Source of the DNA: Actinomycetes bacterium
Lineage (GTDB): Bacteria; Actinomycetota; Actinomycetes; Streptosporangiales; Streptosporangiaceae
Reading direction: 5' to 3'
Assembly (NCBI GenBank): GCA_021792405.1
Contig: JAJYUU010000029.1
Location: 1 to 39,309, forward strand
Length of the DNA: 39,309 nt
Below, in pieces: positions 33,236 through 39,309 of the stretch (within the stretch, counting starts at the first letter, position 1; every line of letters begins with the position of its first letter). A program made the position numbers and the translations under genes. A model generated the notes under the pieces. It saw nothing but the letters and a program-made list of their open reading frames with translations. It was not told the origin of the DNA and did no database searches.

Positions 33236-34449
33236 CGCCCCTCCTCCGCCAGGACCGGCTCCTGCGCCGCGAATGAGTCAAGGTAGGCGGCGAAGCCCGC
33301 GCGCTCGGTCGCGAGCTGAGTCGTCTGCGTGGTCAGCACGTCGTCGAACATCGATGTCGGCGGAGGGTCGGGCATCTGCAGGCAGGCGGCACGGACCCGG
33401 CTCCCGACTGCGGCCGCCTCGGCTTCGACCTCGTCGAAGAAGGTCATCTCCGCCTGCTCGGTGCGGATGAGGTACTGCTTGACGCGCTCGATCGGGTCCT
33501 TCAGCTTCCACGACTCCAGCTCGGCCGACAGCCGGTACCGGGTCGGGTCGTCGGTCGTGGTGTGCGCGCCCATCCGGTAGGTGAATGCCTCGATCAGGGT
33601 CGGGCCCTGGCCTTCCCTGGCGGCCTGCATCGCCTTGCGGGTCACCGCGAGACAGGCCAGCACGTCATTGCCGTCCACTCGCACGCCAGGGAAGCCGAAG
33701 CCGTTAGCGCGCTGGAACAGCGGCGTCCGGGTCTGCCGCTCCAGCGGCTCGGAGATGGCCCACTGGTTGTTCTGGCAGAAGAAGACGATCGGCGCGTTGT
33801 TCACCGACGCCCAGATGAAGGCCTCGTTCACGTCACCCTGGCTAGTCGCGCCGTCGCCGAAGTAGGCGATCACCGCCTCACCGTCGTCGCCGACGGCGCC
33901 GTCCCGCTGGATGCCCATGGCATATCCGGTCGCATGCAGCGTCTGGCTGCCGATGACGATCGTGTACAGGTGGAAGTTGTGCTCGGTCGGGTCCCAGCCG
34001 CCGTGACTGACGCCGCGGAACAGTTCCAGCAGCTTCACCGGGTCCAGGCCGCGGCACCAGGCCACGCCGTGCTCACGGTAGGTCGGGAACGCCATGTCGC
34101 GCGGGCCAAGGGCCCGCCCCGAACCCACCTGTGCAGCTTCCTGGCCGAGCAGCGAAGCCCAGATCCCGAGCTCGCCCTGGCGCTGCAGCGCGATCGCCTC
34201 GAAATCGATCCGGCGCACGATGACCAGGTCGCGGTAGAGCGCCTTGACCTCGGCGGCGGAGATCTCGAGCGGGTAGTCGGGGTGCTCGACGCGCTCCCCT
34301 TCGGGGGTGAGGAGCTGGATCAGCTCAGCTGGATCCGCCCGTCGTTCTGGTCGCTCTGGTTCCCGCGCTGGCGCCCGGCTGGCTGGCGCCCGGCTGGCTG
34401 GTGCCCGCTCACCTGGGCGGGCTGCGCGTCCGGCATCTTTGACGGCCAC
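33232..34449 (-). CDS. bkdA: branched-chain 2-oxoacid dehydrogenase E1 alpha subunit
   Basis: A 405-residue ThDP-binding subunit. The ThDP motif is G198-D-G-A-T-S-Q-G-D followed 25 residues later by N227-N (FFCQNNQWAIS). Other matches: FEAIALQRQGELGIWASLLGQ in two parts, YREHGVAW, SHGGWDPTEHNFH. It decarboxylates 2-oxoacids from Val, Leu and Ile, supplying acyl-CoA starters for branched fatty acids. The first ~40 residues are extra: an Arg/Ala/Pro tract with imperfect (PASRA)n repeats encoded by a 15-bp tandem repeat. GTG 34449 has AAGGAG 7 nt upstream. It leads bkdABC and diverges from purS. Confidence 0.95.
   Translation of the reverse strand: MAVKDAGRAARPGERAPASRAPASRAPAREPERPERRADPAELIQLLTPEGERVEHPDYPLEISAAEVKALYRDLVIVRRIDFEAIALQRQGELGIWASLLGQEAAQVGSGRALGPRDMAFPTYREHGVAWCRGLDPVKLLELFRGVSHGGWDPTEHNFHLYTIVIGSQTLHATGYAMGIQRDGAVGDDGEAVIAYFGDGATSQGDVNEAFIWASVNNAPIVFFCQNNQWAISEPLERQTRTPLFQRANGFGFPGVRVDGNDVLACLAVTRKAMQAAREGQGPTLIEAFTYRMGAHTTTDDPTRYRLSAELESWKLKDPIERVKQYLIRTEQAEMTFFDEVEAEAAAVGSRVRAACLQMPDPPPTSMFDDVLTTQTTQLATERAGFAAYLDSFAAQEPVLAEEGR
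34368..34412. repeat. 15-bp tandem repeat in the bkdA 5' end
   Basis: CTGGCGCCCGGCTGG (34368-34382) repeats exactly at 34383-34397 and degenerately at 34398-34412. On the coding strand it encodes PASRA/PASRA repeats in the N-terminal extension of the E1 alpha subunit. Confidence 0.85.
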
Positions 34450-34594
34450 GTGCCACTCCTTGCATACTCACGGCCGACCCGGGCGTACCCCGGTCGGCTG
34501 TCGTCCGTCCATGGCTGCGTCAGTCCATGGCTGTGCGAACAGTACTATCGTCGCGCTCCGCATGGCCGAGCGCTGCCATCATGCAGCGACGATG

Positions 34595-34608
34595 GTGACG
34601 GATGTCAC
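34595..34608. promoter_or_regulatory. Crp-like box
   Basis: GTGA-CGGATG-TCAC is the perfect GTGA-N6-TCAC core of Crp-family sites; the inner bases extend it to GTGAC-N4-GTCAC. It lies about 150 bp from each divergent start (bkdA and purS). Confidence 0.5.
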
Positions 34609-34718
34609 GAAATCGGGGCACGCTGGCTTGCTTCCAGGCTACTGCCCGGCAGGCCGGATCCCTATTCGCTGACGGCGAACCCCATCTGGCACTCCGCTTG
34701 TCCCCTGCCCCGCGCTGC

Positions 34719-34755
34719 CGCTCGCGTACTGTTCGGTCGCTCGCGTACTGTTCGG
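34719..34755. repeat. 18-bp direct repeat, period 19, upstream of purS
   Basis: CGCTCGCGTACTGTTCGG occurs at 34719-34736 and 34738-34755 with one T between copies. Each copy contains TACTGT, a possible -10 element. The second (34746-34751) lies 7 bp before the purS GTG, where transcription would yield a leaderless mRNA. Confidence 0.75.
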
Positions 34756-34758
34756 GAT

Positions 34759-34992
34759 GTGCCCAGATTCGTTGTCGACGTGATGCTGAAGCCCGAGATC
34801 CACGACCCGCAGGGCGAGGCGATTGCCGGTGCCTGCCGGCGGCTGGGTTTCGGCCAGGTCGCCGGCGTGCGCCAGGGCAAGCGGTTCGAGATCGAGCTCA
34901 CTGAGCCGGCCAGCGCCGAGCGGATCGGCCAGCTCGCCGCCGAGTTGCTGGCTAACCCCGTTATCGAGGAATTCACCGTTCACCCTGGGTGA
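34759..34992 (+). CDS. purS: phosphoribosylformylglycinamidine synthase, PurS subunit
   Basis: A 77-residue dimeric subunit that bridges PurQ and PurL in the FGAM synthase of purine synthesis step 4. The signature is VVDVMLKPEIHDPQGEAIAG in one run, then VRQGKRFEIEL and the end NPVIEEFTVHPG. GTG 34759 fits the conserved N-terminus MPRFVVDV. No ribosome-binding site precedes it; instead a repeated TACTGT element lies at leaderless distance. The next gene is not purQ but an anti-sigma-like kinase, 143 bp downstream. Confidence 0.93.
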   Translation: MPRFVVDVMLKPEIHDPQGEAIAGACRRLGFGQVAGVRQGKRFEIELTEPASAERIGQLAAELLANPVIEEFTVHPG

Positions 34993-35007
34993 GTCATCCT
35001 GGGTGAG
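34984..35007. repeat. 10-bp direct repeat across the purS stop
   Basis: CCTGGGTGAG occurs at 34984-34993 and 34998-35007, 14 bp apart. The first copy contains the purS stop codon. The second adds an out-of-frame TGA. Confidence 0.7.
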
Positions 35008-35135
35008 CGCTACGCGACGTCAGGCAGTACCGCACTGTTCGTCCAGAGATCGCCTGAGTTTATGATTACCGCTGCTCAGCCGGGGAAGCCTCCACAATGT
35101 GAACTGACTGTTGCCGCGACGGGGCTGAGGAGCGG

Positions 35136-35765
35136 ATGCGATCTCGGGTGTTCCATTCTGGGGAGCCAGCCGCAGACGTAGAGTTCTGCCTGGTTTTCCC
35201 GAGGGAATCGCTAAGCGTCCCGGTCATGCGCCGGGTGCTCGGGGACACTCTCAGCCGGCTGGGCATTGACGCGGACTGCGTCGACGACTTGCTGCTCGCC
35301 GTGACCGAGGCGTGCACGAACGTGTTGCGCCACGCGGGGGCGGGTCGCCGGTACGAACTGGTAGCACACGTGGGCAGCAAGCGGTGCGTACTCGACGTGC
35401 TGGACAGTGGCCGCGGCTTCGACCCCGCCAAGGCCGGCCGTCGCCGGACCGGCCTGCGGCGGTCAGTCCGGCCGGTGGGCATGCTACGGCGGAACAAGAC
35501 CGCACCGGCCCACGCGGCACCTAGCTCGCCGGCTACCTTGCGCAGCCGGATCATCAGGGCTCGACGGCTGGCCAGGGAGCGTGCCATCGCCGAGCTGCCT
35601 GAGTCGGGCCGCGGCCTGGCGATCATGCGGGCCTGCGTCGATGATGTGACCATGCGCAGCAGGCCCGGCCAGGGCACCGTTGTCTCGCTGCACAAGAGAA
35701 TCGAATGGCGGACCGACGCCCCGCTGGCCGTGCGGCCCGCGCCCCAGCTCAAGGACGCCGGCTGA
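35136..35765 (+). CDS. RsbW-like anti-sigma serine kinase (HATPase) with internal insertion
   Basis: A 209-residue GHKL ATPase of the RsbW/SpoIIAB type. The N-box is LAVTEACTNVLRHA (55-67), the G1 box is LDSGRGFDP (89-97) and the G2 box is ESGRGLAIMRACVDD (156-170), followed by GQGTVVSLHKR. Such kinases bind a sigma factor and phosphorylate its antagonist. Between G1 and G2 lies a ~55-residue basic insertion (about 98-152) with many Arg, Lys and Ser residues, longer than the usual ATP lid. The C-terminal tail (190-209) is extra. It sits between purS and purQ on the same strand (40 bp before purQ); no sigma or antagonist gene is adjacent. ATG 35136 has GAGGAG only a few nt upstream. Confidence 0.9.
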   Translation: MRSRVFHSGEPAADVEFCLVFPRESLSVPVMRRVLGDTLSRLGIDADCVDDLLLAVTEACTNVLRHAGAGRRYELVAHVGSKRCVLDVLDSGRGFDPAKAGRRRTGLRRSVRPVGMLRRNKTAPAHAAPSSPATLRSRIIRARRLARERAIAELPESGRGLAIMRACVDDVTMRSRPGQGTVVSLHKRIEWRTDAPLAVRPAPQLKDAG

Positions 35766-35805
35766 CCGGGTAGCCTGCGAGTATGCGCCGCCCGACAGGA
35801 CGCCC

Positions 35806-36483
35806 ATGACGGCACGGATCGCAGTCGTCACCTTTCCCGGTTCACTGGATGATCGTGACGCGCGCCGCGCCGTCCGGCGGGCGGGCGCGGAGCCGGTCGA
35901 ACTCTGGCACGACGATGCCAGCCTGCACGGCGTCGATGGCGTGGTGCTGCCCGGCGGCTTCTCCTACGGCGACTATCTGCGCTGCGGCGCCATCGCCAGG
36001 TTCGCCCCGGTAATGAGGCAGATCATCGAGGCGGCCGGCCGCGGACTGCCGGTTCTCGGCATCTGCAACGGCTTTCAGATTCTGTGCGAGGCTCACCTGC
36101 TGCCGGGAGCGCTTGCCCGTAACGCCGGCCTGCGCTTCGTCACCAGGGATCTCACGATAAGGATCGAGAACGACACCTCGGCGTGGACCCGGCAGTACCG
36201 GGCGGGTCAGCATATCCGGGTCGTCCTCAAGAGCGGCGAGGGTGCTTACATGGCAGATCCGCAGACGCTGGCCAGCATCGAGGCGAACGGCCAGGTGCTA
36301 GCCCGCTACGCCAGCGGCAACCCGAACGGTTCACAGCGGGATATCGCCGGCGTCGTCAACGAGGCGGGCAACGTGGCCGGCCTGATGCCGCATCCCGAGC
36401 ACGCCATTGACGAGCTGACCGGCCCGTCTGCCGACGGCCTCGGCTTCTTCGCCTCGATGCTGCAGACGGTCGCGGCCCGATGA
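35806..36483 (+). CDS. purQ: phosphoribosylformylglycinamidine synthase, PurQ glutaminase subunit
   Basis: A 225-residue class I glutamine amidotransferase that supplies ammonia to PurL. The catalytic triad is visible: nucleophile C87 in GICNGFQ, H196 and E198 in [23 protein letters not shown] (47-62) is the family oxyanion region. ATG 35806 fits the N-terminus [15 protein letters not shown], with AGGA 6 nt upstream. Its stop overlaps the purL ATG (ATGA), so both subunits are translated in step. The upstream neighbour is the RsbW-like kinase. Confidence 0.95.
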   Translation: MTARIAVVTFPGSLDDRDARRAVRRAGAEPVELWHDDASLHGVDGVVLPGGFSYGDYLRCGAIARFAPVMRQIIEAAGRGLPVLGICNGFQILCEAHLLPGALARNAGLRFVTRDLTIRIENDTSAWTRQYRAGQHIRVVLKSGEGAYMADPQTLASIEANGQVLARYASGNPNGSQRDIAGVVNEAGNVAGLMPHPEHAIDELTGPSADGLGFFASMLQTVAAR

Positions 36484-38762
36484 GTCAGGACGTTGCCGCC
36501 GAGCCCTGTGCTCCGGCGGCCCAGGACACCGTGGCCGACGCCGTTGCGACGCCGGGGCGGGAGCAGCCGTTCGCTGCTCTCGGGCTGACAGCAGAGGAGT
36601 ACGCGCGCATCGCCGGCCTTCTCGGCCGGCGGCCGACCGATGCCGAGCTGGCGATCTACTCCGTGATGTGGAGCGAGCACTGTTCCTATAAGTCCTCCCG
36701 CAAGCACCTGCGGCAATTCGCCGACAAGGCGCCCGCCACGGACGTGCTGCTGGCGGGGATCGGCCAGAACGCGGGCGTGGTCGACATCGGCCAGGGTTAC
36801 GCGGTCACATTCAAGATCGAATCGCACAATCATCCGTCCTACGTCGAGCCATTCCAGGGTGCGGCCACTGGCGTCGGCGGCATCGTCCGGGACATCCTGG
36901 CGATGGGCGCACGGCCGGTGGCAGTGATGGACGCGCTCCGGTTCGGCCCAGCCGACGCGCCTGACACCCGCCGGGTACTGCCAGGCGTGGTCAGCGGAAT
37001 CTCCTTCTACGGCAACTGCCTGGGCCTGCCGAACATCGGCGGCGAGCTTGCGTTCGACCCCTGCTATGCGGGCAACCCGCTAGTCAACGCGCTCTGTGTG
37101 GGCGTGCTGCGACACGAAGACCTCAAGCTGGCCGCCGCGACCGGGCCCGGCAATCAGGTGATCTTGTTCGGTTCGCGGACCGGTCCGGATGGCATCGGCG
37201 GCGCGTCGGTGCTGGCCAGCGCATCGTTCGGCGGCACAGGCGAGGGCGCCAAACGGCCCAGCGTGCAGGTCGGCGACCCGTTCATGGAGAAGCTGCTCAT
37301 CGAGTGCTGCCTGGAGCTGAACCGGGCCGGGCTCGTCATCGGCATTCAGGACCTCGGCGCGGCAGGCGTGGCGTGCGCGACAACCGAGCTAGCCGCGGGA
37401 GGCGGGACCGGGATGCGGGTCAGGCTCGACTCGGTTCCGCTGCGTGACGCATCCCTGGGTCCGGCCGAGATCCTCATGAGCGAGTCGCAAGAGCGGATGA
37501 TGGCGATCGTCGAGCCGGGGCGTGTCGCCGCATTCATGGATATCTGCGCTAAATGGGACGTGCAGGCAACCGTCATCGGCGAGGTCACCGATACCGGCAG
37601 GCTCGAGATGAGCTGGCAGGGCGCGCAGGTGGTCGACATACCGCCCGGCAGCGCCGCCGATTGCGGGCCGGTCTACGACCGGCCGGCTCACCGGCCCGCC
37701 ACTCAGGACGAGCTGCTCGCGGCCGACCCTGCCCGGCTGCCGTTGCCAACCGCCGGCACCGACCTGCGTGCGGATCTGCTGCTGCTGCTGCGATCGCCGG
37801 AGGGCGGCGACAAGACCTGGGTCACCGAGCAGTACGACCGTTACGTTCGCGGCGACACGGTCCTGGCGATGCCGCATGACGCCGGGCTGGTCCGGATCGA
37901 TGCTGAAACCGGTCTAGGCGTCGCCCTGGCGACCGACGGCAACGGACGGTACTGCCAGCTCGACCCCTACGCCGGCACGCAACTGGCGCTGGCCGAGGCC
38001 TACCGTAACGTGGCCATCACCGGCGCGCGGCCCCTCGCGGTCACCAACTGCCTGAACTTCGGCTCACCCGAGGACCCGGCCGTGATGTGGCAGTTCACCG
38101 AGGCCGTCCGCGGCCTTGCCGACGGCTGCCAGCAACTTGGCATACCCGTCACCGGAGGTAACGTCAGCTTCTACAACCAGACCGGCGGAACGCCGATCCA
38201 GCCTACGCCGGTCGTCGGCGTTCTCGGCGTGCACGACGACGTGCGGCGCCGTACGGTATCCGGCTTCACCGCTGCAGGCGCGAGCGTCGTGCTGCTTGGC
38301 GATACCAGGCCCGAGTTCGGCGGTTCGCTGTGGGCCTGGCTGCGGCACGGCCACCTGGGCGGGCGGCCGCCGGCCGTCGACCTCGACGCCGAGAAAGCAC
38401 TCGCCGGGCTGCTGGCCGTCGCGGCGGCGCGCGGCCTGCTGCTGGCTGCCCACGACCTGTCCGACGGTGGTCTTGCGCTAGCGCTGGCGGAGTCCTGCCT
38501 GTCTGGCGGCACCGGCTGCGTAATACAGCCGCCGGCCGACGCTGCCGCGTTCCTGTTCAGCGAATCGGCCGGCCGCGCGGTGGTGGCGGCCCGGCCGGAC
38601 GCGCTGCCCGACCTGGTCTCGGCCTGCGAGGCCGCAGGGGTGAGCGCGGCGGTCATCGGCACAACCGGCGGTCCTGCGCTCGAACTCACCGGCCTGTTCT
38701 CCGTGCCGATTGCCGACCTCGCCGCGGCGCACCGGGCCGCGCTGCCAGCCCTGTTCGGCTGA
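36480..38762 (+). CDS. purL: phosphoribosylformylglycinamidine synthase, PurL subunit
   Basis: A 760-residue ATP-dependent FGAM synthase (small, PurSQL type). Residues 1-28 are extra before [14 protein letters not shown]. Active-site sequence is [17 protein letters not shown] (62-78) with the conserved H67. The ATP-binding SHNHPS is at about 116-121 and [20 protein letters not shown] at 124-143. The structure repeats internally (second half from about 405). It converts FGAR, glutamine-derived ammonia and ATP to FGAM. ATG 36480 overlaps the purQ stop by 4 bp. It is convergent with the ricin-like gene (35 bp gap). Confidence 0.95.
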   Translation: MSQDVAAEPCAPAAQDTVADAVATPGREQPFAALGLTAEEYARIAGLLGRRPTDAELAIYSVMWSEHCSYKSSRKHLRQFADKAPATDVLLAGIGQNAGVVDIGQGYAVTFKIESHNHPSYVEPFQGAATGVGGIVRDILAMGARPVAVMDALRFGPADAPDTRRVLPGVVSGISFYGNCLGLPNIGGELAFDPCYAGNPLVNALCVGVLRHEDLKLAAATGPGNQVILFGSRTGPDGIGGASVLASASFGGTGEGAKRPSVQVGDPFMEKLLIECCLELNRAGLVIGIQDLGAAGVACATTELAAGGGTGMRVRLDSVPLRDASLGPAEILMSESQERMMAIVEPGRVAAFMDICAKWDVQATVIGEVTDTGRLEMSWQGAQVVDIPPGSAADCGPVYDRPAHRPATQDELLAADPARLPLPTAGTDLRADLLLLLRSPEGGDKTWVTEQYDRYVRGDTVLAMPHDAGLVRIDAETGLGVALATDGNGRYCQLDPYAGTQLALAEAYRNVAITGARPLAVTNCLNFGSPEDPAVMWQFTEAVRGLADGCQQLGIPVTGGNVSFYNQTGGTPIQPTPVVGVLGVHDDVRRRTVSGFTAAGASVVLLGDTRPEFGGSLWAWLRHGHLGGRPPAVDLDAEKALAGLLAVAAARGLLLAAHDLSDGGLALALAESCLSGGTGCVIQPPADAAAFLFSESAGRAVVAARPDALPDLVSACEAAGVSAAVIGTTGGPALELTGLFSVPIADLAAAHRAALPALFG

Positions 38763-38797
38763 ACCGGGAACCCGGGTCCGGCCGGAGCCGGTCGGGA

Positions 38798-39309
38798 TCA
38801 GACCGACGCCCACCAGAATCCGATGAGCTGATCGGCTGGCGATCCCGGCGAGCAGCCCTGCAGGGCGGCACCATAGGACGATCCGGAAAGTTCGCCCGTC
38901 TCGGTCAGGCAGCGGGCGTCGCCCGCGTTCGCATACTGATAGAAGTCATGTCCCTGGACCTGGACCGGGGCCTTCGTCCGCTGCCAGCGCTGGGTAGCCG
39001 CCAAGTCACAGTGCGCCAGCGTCAGCTTCGGCCGGGCGGGCGATCCGGCAGCGGCCAGGCAATGGCCGGTCGGCAGGTAGATGAAGATATAGCTGCCGCC
39101 GGCCATCAGGTCCGCGGTCCATTCCGGCGAGCCACCTTGCTCCTGGTCCGGCCCGAGCGGCCTGAACTGCGGGTCGCCCTGCGGGCCTAGTACTACAGCG
39201 GCGGGCTGTGATGAATCGCGGCGTGGTGGCGTGATCTGGCCGTCCTGATCGGCCAGGATCGGTGCATGCTGAGTGTCGTGGATGAGGCGCGGGCGCCGGC
39301 TGATGAGGC
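38798..39309 (-). CDS. ricin-type lectin-domain protein, N-terminus cut by window edge
   Basis: The minus strand from the edge to TGA at 38798 is open: about 170 codons without a stop, and no start in this window is required. From the edge it reads LISRRPRLIHDTQHAPILAD in one run, then a Pro/Gln-rich linker. After ADLMAGGSYIFIYLPTG come ricin-like repeats: HCLAAAG (Gly-His-Cys-Leu), LTLAHCDLAATQRWQR with the QxW signature, and CLTETG ... LQGCSPG. Such beta-trefoil domains bind carbohydrate in secreted proteins. The ATG at 39106 is internal, not the start. A membrane helix or signal peptide beyond the edge is likely but unseen. Confidence 0.65.
   Translation of the reverse strand, partial: LISRRPRLIHDTQHAPILADQDGQITPPRRDSSQPAAVVLGPQGDPQFRPLGPDQEQGGSPEWTADLMAGGSYIFIYLPTGHCLAAAGSPARPKLTLAHCDLAATQRWQRTKAPVQVQGHDFYQYANAGDARCLTETGELSGSSYGAALQGCSPGSPADQLIGFWWASV

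Larger units (their letters stand above)
34450..34758. other. 309-bp divergent control region between bkdA and purS
   Basis: No gene is visible. Three structures stand out: an 11-bp direct repeat GTCCATGGCTG (34507-34517 and 34523-34533), a Crp-like box (34595-34608), and an 18-bp direct repeat abutting purS (34719-34755). The bkdA-proximal side also holds GTACTG/CAGTAC near 34540-34548. The region probably controls both operons. Confidence 0.6.

Overview
This window is chromosomal DNA from a high-GC actinomycete. The evidence is the strong G/C bias at third codon positions, frequent GTG starts, and actinobacterial marker families: DUF3027, DUF2530, an IdeR/DtxR metalloregulator, CitA-type citrate synthase, a fused mycobacterial-type dCTP deaminase, PurS as a separate small subunit, and PAS/GAF/PP2C/HATPase signalling proteins. 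The order MFS - DUF3027 - DUF2530 - MarR ... serC ... citA resembles, from memory, the Rv0876c-Rv0889c neighbourhood of Mycobacterium tuberculosis, so much of the left third looks like old core synteny. The sequence alone does not fix the genus; a Streptosporangiales-like or neighbouring lineage is plausible.

Layout. 1-4.9 kb: an MFS transporter cut by the left edge, diverging from DUF3027; convergent DUF2530; a MarR-MFS efflux operon; an RNA 2',3'-cyclic phosphodiesterase. 5-8.2 kb: citA and serC (translationally coupled, minus strand) diverge from pdxH, which makes the PLP that SerC needs. 8.3-12.1 kb: an IdeR-like regulator, a 751-residue PAS-GAF-PP2C-HATPase regulator, a 55-residue membrane protein and a MerR regulator. 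12.4-15.7 kb: thiolase, Hsp20 with its HspR-like MerR partner, an ACT-like small protein and dCTP deaminase. 15.9 kb: tRNA-Gly(CCC), then about 630 bp without a convincing gene. 16.6-19.9 kb: DinB-like and VOC proteins, a membrane-anchored LytM-like protein lacking metal ligands, and PspA. 20.2-24.1 kb: an MFS transporter, gltX and an ArsB/NhaD-type permease run almost without gaps. 24.1-24.6 kb: the wreck of a sigma-factor locus. 24.6-25.9 kb: an HpcH/HpaI aldolase and a small conserved soluble protein. 26-30.4 kb: two divergent acyl-CoA dehydrogenases (one a tandem fusion, one FadE5-like). 30.4-34.4 kb: branched-chain 2-oxoacid dehydrogenase E1alpha-E1beta-E2 plus a Dabb protein. 34.8-38.8 kb: purS, an RsbW-like anti-sigma kinase, purQ and purL. 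The right edge cuts a ricin-lectin-like protein.

How the parts fit. Much of the right half is acyl-CoA metabolism: thiolase, two FadE enzymes and the Bkd complex. A Crp-like box and tandem repeats lie between the bkd and pur operons. Two proteins of the partner-switching type (a phosphatase/kinase hybrid and an RsbW-like kinase inside the pur cluster) suggest anti-sigma signalling. I found no defence system, CRISPR array, biosynthetic cluster or insertion sequence. The least ordinary signals are the deletion-fused sigma-factor remnant, the kinase gene inside the pur cluster, the catalytically altered LytM-like protein, a CTG-start candidate, and several well-formed operator-like repeats.
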